A stretch of 64,000 nt of DNA from Verrucomicrobiota bacterium (GCA_023391285.1 JAEWBF010000133.1:1-64000); one strand, 5' to 3'; shown: positions 7,955 through 16,420, counted from the first letter of the stretch. Notes: generated by a model from the sequence alone, not told the origin. Numbers and translations: made by a program.

Positions 7955-8161
7955 ATGAAACCTCCGGTCCTTTTGTTGTCCTTTTTCGCGAGCTTCGCGG
8001 CGCTGTTTTCGTTGAGCTATAGCATCGAAATGGCGATCTCGCCCGTGGTGGTCACGGGCCTGCTGGTCATGCTGCAGGCGGATTACGGTCGGCGGTCGAA
8101 GTCGCTGACGGCTGCCGTCAAGGAACAGAAGTCTGACGAAGGACTTCGTCTGGCGGCCTGA
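7955..8161 (+). CDS. Small hydrophobic protein, 68 aa
   Basis: The short ORF encodes two hydrophobic stretches, at about 4-24 (PVLLLSFFASFAALFSLSYS) and 27-43 (AISPVVVTGLLVMLQAD), then a basic polar tail (YGRRSKSLTAAVKEQ). This is consistent with a small inner-membrane protein. Codon use resembles neighbouring genes and an ATG is present, but no Shine-Dalgarno sequence is visible and I recognise no family. Confidence 0.55.
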   Translation: MKPPVLLLSFFASFAALFSLSYSIEMAISPVVVTGLLVMLQADYGRRSKSLTAAVKEQKSDEGLRLAA

Positions 8162-8195
8162 GCGGTTGCTGATTGGAATGTCACGCTGTCCAGCC

Positions 8196-8618
8196 ATGAC
8201 CTCCGGTGAAATTGCGCTCGTGCAGGAGTCGTTTCGCAAACTCGCTCCGATTTCGGATTCGGCCATCGCGTTGTTTTATGCGCGTTGGTTCGAGCTGGAT
8301 CCCGGGCTGCGGCGTTTTTGTTGCGGGGCGATGACGGTGAAAACGCAGCGACTGATGCGGAGCATCGCGAGTGTCGTTGCGCGTTTGGACGATTTCGACG
8401 CGTTGCGTGGATCGCTGGCGCGCTTGGGCGCGCGGCAGTCGTGGCTTGGCGTGCGGGAAGAGCATTACGTGACGGCGGGGACGGCGTTCCTGTGGATGCT
8501 CGAGAAGACGCTCGGCTTGGAGTTTACCCCGGCGGTGAAGGCGGCTTGGACGCGGTGCTATGTGGAGATTGCGACCGCGATGATGGATGGCGCGCAAGTG
8601 CAGCGGAAGGCGGCGTGA
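8196..8618 (+). CDS. Globin-family heme protein
   Basis: The 140-residue protein has a classical bacterial globin pattern: ALFYARWFELDPGLRRFC at about 25-42 covers the B-C region, and HYVTAGTAFLWMLEKTLG follows the expected proximal histidine His90 in VREEHYVTAG. The distal E-helix segment MTVKTQRLMRSI lacks the usual dm..Qg phrase, so the distal ligand is not obvious. Length fits single-domain haemoglobins rather than a flavohaemoglobin. The start at 8196 removes an upstream extension (MLIGMSRCPA) that is not globin-like. It lies just upstream of a cytochrome c gene, hinting at an oxygen, NO or redox-sensing role. Confidence 0.8.
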   Translation: MTSGEIALVQESFRKLAPISDSAIALFYARWFELDPGLRRFCCGAMTVKTQRLMRSIASVVARLDDFDALRGSLARLGARQSWLGVREEHYVTAGTAFLWMLEKTLGLEFTPAVKAAWTRCYVEIATAMMDGAQVQRKAA

Positions 8619-8657
8619 GGCTGCCCTACCCTTTTTTTCCGAACACACACTACCCTC

Positions 8658-9107
8658 ATGAAGAAGAACATTACCTCCCTGATCGTCGCCGGCTCGATGC
8701 TGGCGGGCGTGGTCTTGCTGGCTTTCAACGTTCGCGCGGGCGAAGCGTCCGCGATGGACAAGGCGTCCGAGCACGGGCTGCTCGTCGAGCGCGGGCGTTA
8801 TCTGGTGAACAGCGTCGGCGTCTGTGCGGATTGTCACACGCCGCGGAATGAACGCGGCGAGTTTGTGCAGGAGTTGTGGCTGGAAGGTGCGCCGTTGGGT
8901 TTTGCGCCGACGGTGCCGATGCCGTGGGCGCCCGCGGCGCCGCCGATCGCGGGCTTGAAGGCGATGACGGATGAGCAGGCGAAGGCGTTCTTGATGACGG
9001 GTGTGCGGCCGAATGGCACGAAGCCGCTGCCGCCGATGCCGGAGTATCGTTTTTCGGAGCCGGATGCTGCGGCGGTGGTGGCGTATTTGCGGACGGTCGG
9101 ACAGTGA
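8658..9107 (+). CDS. Class I cytochrome c, exported
   Basis: The 149-residue protein has an N-terminal signal or anchor (residues 1-27, LIVAGSMLAGVVLLAFNVRA), a single haem-binding site CADCH (Cys56, Cys59, His60) and a probable axial Met127 in LPPMPEYRF. The C-terminal helix is DAAAVVAYLRTVG. Long-range similarity is to the cytochromes that accompany periplasmic dehydrogenases. Its leader carries a T-rich CCCTTTTTTT run and no Shine-Dalgarno sequence. Confidence 0.88.
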   Translation: MKKNITSLIVAGSMLAGVVLLAFNVRAGEASAMDKASEHGLLVERGRYLVNSVGVCADCHTPRNERGEFVQELWLEGAPLGFAPTVPMPWAPAAPPIAGLKAMTDEQAKAFLMTGVRPNGTKPLPPMPEYRFSEPDAAAVVAYLRTVGQ

Positions 9108-9121
9108 GAGTTTGGAAGAAT

Positions 9122-9141
9122 GCGCGGTGAGGGCACCGCGC
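9122..9141. repeat. GC-rich hairpin after the cytochrome c gene
   Basis: The arms gcgcggtg and caccgcgc enclose the loop aggg, an 8-bp stem 14 bases after the cytochrome c stop. It is similar in sequence to the hairpin at 14586-14608. It lacks a clear T run, so termination is possible but not proven. Confidence 0.5.
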
Positions 9142-9291
9142 CTCCATGAATGATTTTCTCTGCGGACGGGGCGGTTATCCACTCGCTTGCGCTCGTAGCT
9201 ACCAACACACGCAACCCGCAGGCGGGGTGACGGCGAAGGTTCGCCGTTGCCTGCCTGCGGTTCTGTTTTATCGCTGAGTCTTCAACCTGCG

Positions 9292-12063
9292 ATGGCGCGA
9301 TCGGACTCCCCTACTCCACCGAATCTGTCGGCCGATGCGGCGAGCGCGGAGCTCGCGCGAGTGCAGGAAGCGCTGCGGGTGAGCGAGGCGAGCCGGCGGG
9401 AGTCGCAGACCTTTTTTGAAAAGAGTTTCGCGGCGAATCCGGCGTTCATGACGATCGCGCGGATTTCGGATGGGAAGTTGATCGAGGTGAACCCGGCGTT
9501 TGTGCGCGGATCGGGTTATTCGCGGGAAGAGGCGATTGGGAAGTCGACGTTGGAGTTGAACCTGTGGGTGCATCCCGAGCAGCGGGACGAGTTTGTCGGG
9601 CGGATGCAGGCGGAAGGACGGGCGCGGGATTATGTGGCGGATTTTCGGGCGAAGACCGGCGAGGTGCGGACACTGTTGTTGAATGCGGACGTGATTCATA
9701 TCGAAGGGCCGCCGTGCATGATCACGGTGGCGATCGATATCACCGAGCGACGCCGGCGGGAGCAGGTGCAGGCGGCGACGTATGAGATTTCGCAGGCGGT
9801 GCTGGCGGGCGGAGATCTCGGGACGCTGTTCAAGGAGATGCATCGCATCGTCGGCGAGTTGATGCCGGCGCGGAATTTCTATGTGGCGTTGCTGAGTCCG
9901 GATGGGACGGAGCTGTCGTTTCCGTTTTTTGTGGATGAGCACGTGCCGGGAGCGCCGCCGCGGAAGCCGGGGAATGGGTTTAGCGAGTATGTGTTGTTCA
10001 CGGGGGAGCCGTTGCTGGCGACGGCGGAGGAGTTGGTGGGGATTTTGGCGGCGCGAGGGTTTTATCAGAAACTCGACCGGCCGGCGGCGCAGCGGTTGGG
10101 TGCGCCGCTGCGGATTGGCGGGAAGGCGATCGGGGTGATTGCGCTGCAGGATTACGAGAACCCGCGCGCGTATTCGGAGGACGACAAGCGACTGCTGACC
10201 TTTGTGGCGGACCAGATGGCGGCGGCGGTGCACCGGCGGTTTGCGGAGGAGGCGTTGCGGCAGGCGGAGCTGCAGTATCGCGGGATTTTCGAGAATGCGC
10301 TGGAAGGGCTGTATCAAACGACGCCGGACGGACGTTTCCTCAAAGCCAATCCGGCGATGGCGCGGATGTGCGGTTATGAGACGCCGGGTGAGCTGATTCG
10401 CGGGATGAACGACATCGCGCACCAGCTCTATGTGGATCGCGGGCGGAGGGCGGAGTTTTTGCGCAGCATCGCGGAGCGGGACGAATTGACGGATTTCGAG
10501 TCCGAGATGCGGCGGCGCGACGGGACGACGATGTGGGTGAATGAATCGGTGCGCGTGGTGCGGGATGCGCAGGGGAAAGTGAGTCACTTCGAAGGCGTGG
10601 CGGTCGACGTCACGCAGCAGCACGAGGCGGCGCGGGCGTTGCAGGCGGCGAAGGATGCGGCGGATGCGGCGAGCCGGGCGAAGAGTTATTTTCTGGCGAG
10701 CGTGAGCCACGAGCTGCGGACGCCGTTGAATGGGATTCTTGGATACACGCAGATTTTGCGGCGGGATCCTGGGCTTGGTGAAAAGCAGCGCGACGGCGTG
10801 CGGGTGATTCACGAATCGGCGGAGCACCTGCTGGCGCTGATCAACGACGTGTTGGATCTATCGAAGATCGAGGCGGGGCGAATCGAGCTGCAGGTGTCGG
10901 ATTTCGATCTGGTAGAGTTTATCGCGGGCGTGGAGCGGGTGTTTGCGCCGCGGGCGCGGGACAAGGGGTTGATGTTGGAGACGCAGGTGGATGGGGATGT
11001 GCCGCGGTGGGTGCGCGGGGATGAGCAGCGGTTGCGTCAGGTGGTGTTCAATCTTGTGGCGAACGCGGTGACGTTCACGCAGCGCGGAGGCGTGGTGTTG
11101 TCGGTGAAAGTGGACGGGCCGGAGTTGTGTTTTTCGGTGAGCGACACGGGGCGCGGAATCGTGGCGGAAGACATGGGAAAGTTGTTCGAGCCCTTCGTGC
11201 AATTGGGCGGGCCGCGGGCGGGTGGGACGGGATTGGGGCTGGCGATCAGCCGGAGCCTGGTGGAGCGGATGGGCGGGAAGTTGCAGGTGGAGAGCAAGCC
11301 GGGTTGGGGCAGCCGGTTTTGGTTTGCGGTGCGGCTGCCGGAAGCGGCGGAAGGAGCGAGCGGGACGAATTCGGGGCTGCGGCGGGTGTCGGGTTACGAA
11401 GGTGCGGTGAAGCGCGTGCTGGTGGTGGACGATCATGCGGCGAATCGCGCGCTGTTGGTGGATTTGTTGCGGCCGGTGGGATTCGACGTGGTGCAGGCGG
11501 TGGATGGGGCGGAGGCGTTGAAGGAAGTGGAGCGGTCGGAACCGGATCTGGTGTTGATGGATTTGCGGTTGCCGGGGGAGATCGACGGTTTGGAAGCGAC
11601 GCGGCGTCTGCGCGCGCGAGAGAACGACGCTGCGGTCAAGACGAGGCGGGCGATCGTGGCGGTGTCGGCGAGCGCGTATGATGTGGATCGCAGCGAGTGT
11701 TTCGCGGCGGGATGCGACGCGTTTTTGGCGAAGCCGTTTCGCGAGGAGGAATTGTGGGCGACGATCGGGCGCGTGTTGGGATTGACGTGGAAGACGGTGG
11801 ATCCGGAGGAGACGCGGACGCCGTTCCCGTTGGTGGTGGAAGCACCGCCGGTCGAGGAAGCGACGGCGATTTACGAACTGGCGACGAAGGGCGATGTGGT
11901 GGCGATCCGCGCGCGGGCGCAGGCGCTGCTGGCGCGCGATGCGAAGTATCAGGCGTTCGCGCAGGGGGTGTTGGATCTGGCGGGACGATTCAAGATGAAG
12001 GCGATTCGGCAGTTTGTGGGACGGTATTTGAAACCACGGATGGACGCGGATGGACACGGATGA
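9292..12063 (+). CDS. Hybrid sensor histidine kinase, PAS-GAF-PAS-HisKA-HATPase-REC
   Basis: The 923-residue cytoplasmic protein has no membrane segment. Domains in order are PAS at about 30-160 (NPAFMTIARISDGKLIEVNP), GAF at about 170-325 (PLRIGGKAIGVIALQDYENP), PAS at about 330-455 and HisKA with phospho-acceptor His473 (SVSHELRTPLNGILGY). The HATPase follows with N box NLVANAVTFT, G1 VSDTGRGI and G2 GGTGLGLAIS, then a receiver domain with Asp757 in LMDLRLPG and Lys in AKPF. The helical tail after 800 may be a partial phosphotransfer-like module, but no clear His site is seen. I start at ATG 9292 rather than TTG 9247. The last codons (KPRMDADGHG and stop) come from a repeated ggatggacgc unit. 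Confidence 0.93.
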   Translation: MARSDSPTPPNLSADAASAELARVQEALRVSEASRRESQTFFEKSFAANPAFMTIARISDGKLIEVNPAFVRGSGYSREEAIGKSTLELNLWVHPEQRDEFVGRMQAEGRARDYVADFRAKTGEVRTLLLNADVIHIEGPPCMITVAIDITERRRREQVQAATYEISQAVLAGGDLGTLFKEMHRIVGELMPARNFYVALLSPDGTELSFPFFVDEHVPGAPPRKPGNGFSEYVLFTGEPLLATAEELVGILAARGFYQKLDRPAAQRLGAPLRIGGKAIGVIALQDYENPRAYSEDDKRLLTFVADQMAAAVHRRFAEEALRQAELQYRGIFENALEGLYQTTPDGRFLKANPAMARMCGYETPGELIRGMNDIAHQLYVDRGRRAEFLRSIAERDELTDFESEMRRRDGTTMWVNESVRVVRDAQGKVSHFEGVAVDVTQQHEAARALQAAKDAADAASRAKSYFLASVSHELRTPLNGILGYTQILRRDPGLGEKQRDGVRVIHESAEHLLALINDVLDLSKIEAGRIELQVSDFDLVEFIAGVERVFAPRARDKGLMLETQVDGDVPRWVRGDEQRLRQVVFNLVANAVTFTQRGGVVLSVKVDGPELCFSVSDTGRGIVAEDMGKLFEPFVQLGGPRAGGTGLGLAISRSLVERMGGKLQVESKPGWGSRFWFAVRLPEAAEGASGTNSGLRRVSGYEGAVKRVLVVDDHAANRALLVDLLRPVGFDVVQAVDGAEALKEVERSEPDLVLMDLRLPGEIDGLEATRRLRARENDAAVKTRRAIVAVSASAYDVDRSECFAAGCDAFLAKPFREEELWATIGRVLGLTWKTVDPEETRTPFPLVVEAPPVEEATAIYELATKGDVVAIRARAQALLARDAKYQAFAQGVLDLAGRFKMKAIRQFVGRYLKPRMDADGHG

Positions 12064-12108
12064 CGGGCGGAGGGAGAACCACGAATGGACACGAATTCAC
12101 ACGAATGG
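12033..12108. repeat. Phased cggatggac / cgaatggac repeats at the end of the kinase gene
   Basis: Two related arrays occur: accacggatggacgcggatg... at 12033-12063, inside the kinase reading frame and providing its stop, and aaccacgaatggacacgaat... at 12077-12108 in the spacer. The roughly 10-base phase and the word acacgaat are shared with the inverted repeats at 522-596 and 24952-25027. Confidence 0.7.
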
Positions 12109-12168
12109 GGACGGGTGCTGGAGTTTTACGCAGCGAACGGAGTGCGGGCTTCGAACGGGCCTTCGGCT

Positions 12169-12198
12169 GAACTTCGCTTCGCTCAGAACGACAGAAGG
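12169..12198. repeat. TTCGCTTCGCTCAGAAYGACAG element, copy 1
   Basis: The phrase acttcgcttcgctcagaacg acagaagg also occurs, almost unchanged, at 21029-21060 and 34668-34698. This copy abuts the strong ribosome-binding site of the kinase gene at 12207. Confidence 0.75.
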
Positions 12199-12206
12199 AG
12201 GAGAAT

Positions 12207-13292
12207 GTGAGTGAGACGATTTTGATCGTGGACGATACGCCGGCGAATCTGGGCGTGTTGGTGGAGACGCTTGGCGCGGCGGGTTATCAGCTGATGGTGG
12301 CGGAAGATGGGGAGGAGGCGCTGGCGCAGACGGAGCAGACGCGTCCGGATTTGATTTTGTTGGACGTGATGATGCCGGGAATCGATGGCTTCGAGACATG
12401 CCGGCGGTTGAAGCAGCGCGAAATGACGCGCGACGTGCCGGTGTTGTTCATGACGGCGTTGAGCGAGACGGTGGACAAGGTGAAGGCGTTTGCGGCGGGC
12501 GGGGTGGATTACATCACGAAGCCGATCGAGCATGAGGAGGCGCTGGCGCGGGTGCGGACGCATTTGACGTTGCGGCGGCTGCGGCGGGAGTTGGAGGAGC
12601 AGCTGGCGTTGCGGGACAAGTTCATGCAGATCGCGGGGCACGACCTGCGGAATCCGCTGTGTTTGATTTTGATGTCGGGAGCGATGGCGCGGCGCGAGAA
12701 AGGGGTGCCGCCGAAAGTGCTGCAGTGTTTGGACAACATCGCGGATTCGACGATGCAGATGCGGCGGATCATCGATACGTTTCTGGAACTCCGCGGTCCG
12801 GCGGAGAGCAGTGCGATGGGAAGGTCGGATTTGCGGCTGATTGCGAAAGCGGCGGTGCGGCAACAGACGCTGGCGGCGGAGCAGAAAGGGATCGCGTTGA
12901 CGTGTGAGGACGACGACGAGGAATTGCCGGCGGCGGCGTGCGATGCGGGGCTGGCGTATCAGGCGTTTGCGAACTACGTGAGCAATGCGTTGAAGTTTAC
13001 CCGGAGCGGTGGGCGGGTGCGCGTGACGGTGCGCGTGGCGGCGGGTGGAACGATGTTGCGAGCGGAAGTGGCGGACAATGGGCCGGGTGTCGTGGAGGAG
13101 GAACGGGAGAAGTTGTTTCAGGAGCGCGGCGGGGTGTCGGTGAAACCGACGGGCGGCGAAGAGACGCACGGCGTGGGGCTTTCGATCGTGAAGCACTTGA
13201 TCGAGTCGCAATGCGGGATTGTGGGGGCGGACTTTCCGGCGGGGGGCGGGAGTGTGTTTTGGTTCGAGGTGCCGGTGGTGGCGGTGGCGTAG
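12207..13292 (+). CDS. Response-regulator/histidine-kinase protein, REC-HisKA-HATPase
   Basis: The 361-residue protein has a receiver domain first (1-120; Asp53 in LILLDVMMPGIDG, Lys in ITKPIEH), then HisKA with His145 in IAGHDLRNPLCL, then HATPase with N box YVSNALKFT, ADNGPGV and THGVGLSIV. This REC-first order makes it a kinase switched by an upstream phosphodonor instead of its own sensor. The hybrid kinase immediately upstream is the natural partner. The start is GTG, fixed by aggaggag at 12196-12203, one of the few strong Shine-Dalgarno sequences in the window. The downstream unknown gene at 13462 may be functionally linked. Confidence 0.92.
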   Translation: MSETILIVDDTPANLGVLVETLGAAGYQLMVAEDGEEALAQTEQTRPDLILLDVMMPGIDGFETCRRLKQREMTRDVPVLFMTALSETVDKVKAFAAGGVDYITKPIEHEEALARVRTHLTLRRLRRELEEQLALRDKFMQIAGHDLRNPLCLILMSGAMARREKGVPPKVLQCLDNIADSTMQMRRIIDTFLELRGPAESSAMGRSDLRLIAKAAVRQQTLAAEQKGIALTCEDDDEELPAAACDAGLAYQAFANYVSNALKFTRSGGRVRVTVRVAAGGTMLRAEVADNGPGVVEEEREKLFQERGGVSVKPTGGEETHGVGLSIVKHLIESQCGIVGADFPAGGGSVFWFEVPVVAVA

Positions 13293-13297
13293 CCACG

Positions 13298-13364
13298 ATC
13301 TTTCTCTTTCTCGCGGATTGGCGCGCGAAGGCCCTGACGAAAGAGAAAGAGGAAAGAGAAAGAT
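13298..13364. repeat. Pyrimidine/purine inverted repeat (tctttctctttctc)
   Basis: The arm atctttctctttctc at 13298-13312 pairs with gaggaaagagaaagat at 13349-13364, with one bulged base. It lies just after the stop of the REC-HisKA kinase and could act as a transcript 3' structure. Confidence 0.55.
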
Positions 13365-13461
13365 ATGGCGCGTGGGCGGCTCGCAGGGTTTGCGGACGGA
13401 TTGGAAAATCATGCAGCGAAACCGGGCTCGCGCGCGGGCGGCGGGTGAGTAGGTTTTTTAC

Positions 13462-14538
13462 GTGGAGCCGACGCAGATCCATCATCCGCCTTCGCCGAAG
13501 AAGCCGAGTTATCCGGTGCGGAGCGGGTTGCGCGGGTATTTGCGGCGGTATCGGCGGGAGCGAGAACTGCCGGTGAGCTATGAGCGGCTACTCGGTTTCA
13601 TCGAAGCGGTGCCGATCAACGATTCAGCGGGGAAGCCGACGCTGTGGGACAGCGTGATTTACCATGTCGAGGAGATGGCGGAGCTGTATGAAGGATTGAA
13701 GCGGATCTACGCGCTGCTGCGGGTCGACGGGGATTTGTCGGTGATGCAGCATCTGTATGTCGACCGCGTCGACTTTTGCGGATTCGGAAACTCGAAGCCG
13801 TTTCGTATCCGGATCGTGAATGCGTTTAACGACAACCAGGATTACTTCTACGTGAAGAAGGCGGATGCTTCACGCGTGTATGGGTTGGAGCTGGAGCACC
13901 TGTTGTCGCCGAACCGGCTGAATTATTTCACCTCGGCGAACACGTTGATCGAGGAACACATCGTGGGCGTGCCGGGGGACATGTTCATCGCGAACCATCT
14001 CAACTCTGGGCAGATCAAACCGATTCGGATCGCGAAGGAGCTGGTGAAGTTCAACGAGCGGTGTTTCGTGCGGCTGCTCGGGGACATGCGCTCGTATAAT
14101 TTCGTGGCGGTGATGACGCCGGATTTCGAGGAGGCGCAGCTGCGGATTCGGGCGATGGATTTTGACCAGCAGTCTTACAGCGGGCGGAAGAATTTTTATC
14201 TGCCGCAGTTCTTTTTGGACAATGCGCCCTTGGCGCAATTTTGCATCAGCCATCTGAATCCGGAGACGGCGTGGCAGTATCAGCGGGAGGAGCACGCGCT
14301 GATGTTGCAACGCGCGGGGATCATTGCGGACCGGCTGATTTATCTGCTCGAGGAAATGGCGCGGGACCCGATTGCGCCGATGGGGAAGGTCTTCGAGCTG
14401 CGCGCGAGTTTGGCGGAGCACTTTGGGCGCGACAGTTATCTGAAGTGCGAATCGATGGGCGCGCTGGTGCGGGAGAATCTGGAGACGATTCGGCGACAGA
14501 TTGGGCGGCCGCCGTTGCGGGTGGAGTTGGTGCGGTAG
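13462..14538 (+). CDS. Unknown protein with kinase/phosphotransferase-fold-like motifs
   Basis: I do not recognise this 358-residue soluble protein as a named family. The order of motifs resembles a protein-kinase/APH-like fold: VKK at 131-133 (possible ATP-binding Lys), an acidic helix GLELEHLL at 141-148, a hinge-like LIEEHIVGVPGDMF at 162-175, LLGDMRSYNF at 205-214 (D208-x4-N213, like a catalytic loop) and AMDFDQQSY at 231-239 (like the metal-binding DFG/DFD). The C-terminal part is helical. The start is GTG 13462; the first 20 residues are Pro/Lys-rich. It follows two histidine kinase genes on the same strand, so a signalling role is plausible, but the fold assignment is inference only. 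Confidence 0.8.
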   Translation: MEPTQIHHPPSPKKPSYPVRSGLRGYLRRYRRERELPVSYERLLGFIEAVPINDSAGKPTLWDSVIYHVEEMAELYEGLKRIYALLRVDGDLSVMQHLYVDRVDFCGFGNSKPFRIRIVNAFNDNQDYFYVKKADASRVYGLELEHLLSPNRLNYFTSANTLIEEHIVGVPGDMFIANHLNSGQIKPIRIAKELVKFNERCFVRLLGDMRSYNFVAVMTPDFEEAQLRIRAMDFDQQSYSGRKNFYLPQFFLDNAPLAQFCISHLNPETAWQYQREEHALMLQRAGIIADRLIYLLEEMARDPIAPMGKVFELRASLAEHFGRDSYLKCESMGALVRENLETIRRQIGRPPLRVELVR

Positions 14539-14580
14539 GTCTGCGAGGCGCGCGAGGAGATGAGGGGTGCGGGGATGTGC

Positions 14581-14608
14581 AAAAAAGCGCGGTCAGGTTG
14601 ACCGCGCT
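14581..14608 (-). terminator. Rho-independent terminator of the NIPSNAP gene
   Basis: On the minus strand the stem agcgcggtca / tgaccgcgct (10 bp, 3-base loop, 14586-14608) is followed by six T residues (aaaaaa at 14581-14586 on plus). It lies between convergent genes ending at 14538 and 14647. Confidence 0.8.
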
Positions 14609-14610
14609 AC

Positions 14611-14640
14611 GCGGCGGGGTCGAGAGACCCCGCTCTACAT
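14611..14640. repeat. TCGCCCTACC-type element, short hairpin form
   Basis: The sequence gcggcggggtcgagagaccc followed by cgctctacat carries a gcggggtc/gaccccgc stem with loop gaga. It is close to the copy inside the SpoU gene (971-1000). Confidence 0.65.
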
Positions 14641-14646
14641 GCGGAT

Positions 14647-15420
14647 CTATTTCGTGGCGGAGAAGTCGGTGGGGAGGAGGAAGACGGAGACGACTTTGGA
14701 GGCGAGCGGGCCGTCGACTTCGGTGTCGGCTTTCATCTTCACCCACTCGGGATCGGTGCGGAAGGCGTTCCAGGACTTGGCGGCGGCTTCGCGGGATTCG
14801 TGAGCCATGATGTAGATCAGCGTGTTGGCGGCGCCTTTGTCGGCGTCGATGGGGTGGAAATAGCCGAACTCCTGCATGCCGGCCTTCTTGAAGAGATCGG
14901 TTTCACCGCCGCCGAAGCGGGCGTCGAGAGCGGGAAGTTTGTTTTCGGGGGTCGTGTAAGTGCGGAGTTCGAAGACGCGCGGCTTGGAGGCGGTGCGCGA
15001 GGTGATCGCGGGCGAGTAGTCGGTGGCGGTGAGGAAGATCGATTCGACCTTGGCGACGATTTTGCCGTTGGCCTCGCTGGCGTCGCGGGCCGCGTGCCAG
15101 ACGGGGTCGGCCAGGAAGGCGGCCCAGAAGGCTTTGGCGGCGTCGCGGCTGGAGTGAGCGAGAAGGTAGATGATTTTGTCGGCGGAGCCGTCTTTCTCGT
15201 CGGCGGGTGTCCAGTAGGCGACGTTCGTCATCCCGTGTTTTTCGAACAGTGCGCAGGTGTGATCGCGGAAGCGGGCGAGGAGGTTGGGCAGCTTGCCGGG
15301 CGGAGAGGTGTAGGTGCGGAGTTCGAAGACGCGATGGTCGGCGGGGGCGGCGGTCATGAGGCTGGCGGGGAGAATCGTCGCGAGCGCGAGGAAGGCGAGG
15401 AAGAGGACGCGGTGGGGCAT
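14647..15420 (-). CDS. Secreted protein with two NIPSNAP domains
   Basis: The 257-residue protein has a signal peptide (MPHRVLFLAFLALATILPAS, cleavage near MTAA) and two tandem ferredoxin-like alpha-beta repeats. Each starts with the family hallmark VFELRTYT (about residues 31 and 148) and ends with a FRTDPEW- or FLADPVW-type phrase. NIPSNAP domains are dimeric alpha-beta barrels of unclear function, often encoded near catabolic enzymes in Planctomycetes and Verrucomicrobia. Here it is exported and tandemly duplicated. A good terminator follows. Confidence 0.9.
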   Translation of the reverse strand: MPHRVLFLAFLALATILPASLMTAAPADHRVFELRTYTSPPGKLPNLLARFRDHTCALFEKHGMTNVAYWTPADEKDGSADKIIYLLAHSSRDAAKAFWAAFLADPVWHAARDASEANGKIVAKVESIFLTATDYSPAITSRTASKPRVFELRTYTTPENKLPALDARFGGGETDLFKKAGMQEFGYFHPIDADKGAANTLIYIMAHESREAAAKSWNAFRTDPEWVKMKADTEVDGPLASKVVSVFLLPTDFSATK

Positions 15421-15488
15421 GGTGAGGGGATTGACGGAGCGTGGTGGGCGGAGGGTGCGCGGTGAGTGGCTGGAGTTGCGCGGGGTGA

Positions 15489-15539
15489 CGGCTCGGTGGG
15501 GACCCCGACGGGTCGGGGCAGGCTACCTCGCCCTACCTG
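15489..15539. repeat. TCGCCCTACC element, long form
   Basis: The sequence ggctcggtggggaccccgac...ggggcaggctacctcgccctacctg contains the inner ccccgac/gtcgggg hairpin, as at 2386 and 18251. It lies between the starts and ends of minus-strand genes. Confidence 0.75.
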
Positions 15540-15544
15540 TCTGG

Positions 15545-15865
15545 TTAGGCGGGGGCCCAGGCGCCGACGTGGGCGATTTCTTCCTGTTCGGCTTCTTCGG
15601 CGGGGAGTTCTTCGAGGGGGGCGAAACGTTCGGAGGAGAAACCGAGTTCTTGTTTCCCCTGGTGGAAAGGGTCGGGGGGATTTTTCAGCTCTTCGAGGAG
15701 GAGGCCGACGGTGGCGCTGTCGCCGCCGCGCACGATTTTTTCGCGGCCGAGGAAGACCTCGCGGATGGTGTAGACGTCGCCCTTCACCGGGAGCTGCTTG
15801 TAAAGCGCCAGAATGACCGGCGTGAAGGTGTCGTTGATGCAGACGACTTTCTGTCCTTTGACCAT
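15545..15865 (-). CDS. Small conserved hypothetical protein, 106 aa
   Basis: The 106-residue soluble protein is predicted to form a small beta-barrel-like fold: VKGQKVVCIND, LPVKGDVYTIREVFLG, SATVGLLLEELKNP, then GFSSERFAPLEE. The order (a short opening strand, Y.IR.V, L.L.E..NP, GF...RF.PL) resembles a small family common in phages and proteobacteria whose function is unknown. The acidic C-terminus (EELPAEEAEQEE) is low complexity. It has the same orientation as the DUF5069 gene behind it. Confidence 0.7.
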   Translation of the reverse strand: MVKGQKVVCINDTFTPVILALYKQLPVKGDVYTIREVFLGREKIVRGGDSATVGLLLEELKNPPDPFHQGKQELGFSSERFAPLEELPAEEAEQEEIAHVGAWAPA

Positions 15866-15958
15866 GGAAACGAGGATTGAAACAGAGCGACCGTGAAGGT
15901 CACGGAGAGAGTGGCGAAAGATGGGAGGTTTTCAAACGGCCGGCGAGACGCGGGGTGG

Positions 15959-16420
15959 TTACTCGATGCGGCCTTCGTCGAAATCGATGAGGTCGGGGAC
16001 GCTGAGGATTTCGTTGGCCCGGTCTTCGCAGCCCATGGCGGCGAGGGCTTTGCGGATGAAATCGCGACCGGCGTCGGTCATGCCTTTTTGGGCGAGCTCG
16101 CGGTTCCATTTGGCGGCGCGGACGTCGGCGGGGAGGAGTGCGGCGAGTTTTTCGTCGAGGTCGGTGTCGGTTTGGGATTCGTGGACGATTTTTTCGACGG
16201 CGTTGGGATCGATGCCGAGGTGGAGGCAGAGGAAGCGATCGATGCCGCGTTTGTAGTTTTTCGCGTAGCTGGGAGGGAGGGCGCCGTGGGCCTTCACGTA
16301 GCGGCATTTGGCGAGGAAGCGCGGAAGGTAGAGCAAGCCGGTGGCGGGATGAGCTTCGTAGGGCGACGGAAGGCAGGTGAGGACATCGCCGGTGGAGCCG
16401 GGAATGGGACGCGAAGGCAT
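15959..16420 (-). CDS. DUF5069-like protein
   Basis: The 153-residue soluble protein matches the DUF5069 pattern I associate with Verrucomicrobia and Planctomycetes: TGLLYLPRFLAKCRYVKAHG, LPPSYAKNYKRGIDRFLCLH, LGID, and a C-terminal helix ending ILSVPDLIDFDEG. No function is known. I use the ATG at 16420 rather than an upstream ATG at 16456, since the first 12 residues of the longer form look non-coding. It is divergent from the cytochrome-dehydrogenase fusion. Confidence 0.8.
   Translation of the reverse strand: MPSRPIPGSTGDVLTCLPSPYEAHPATGLLYLPRFLAKCRYVKAHGALPPSYAKNYKRGIDRFLCLHLGIDPNAVEKIVHESQTDTDLDEKLAALLPADVRAAKWNRELAQKGMTDAGRDFIRKALAAMGCEDRANEILSVPDLIDFDEGRIE

Noticed and set aside
9172..9183. 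A DnaA-box-like ttatccact near 9174 (and a similar word near 41308)
   Set aside because: Single boxes with one mismatch, not clustered and without AT-rich DNA; no evidence for an origin.
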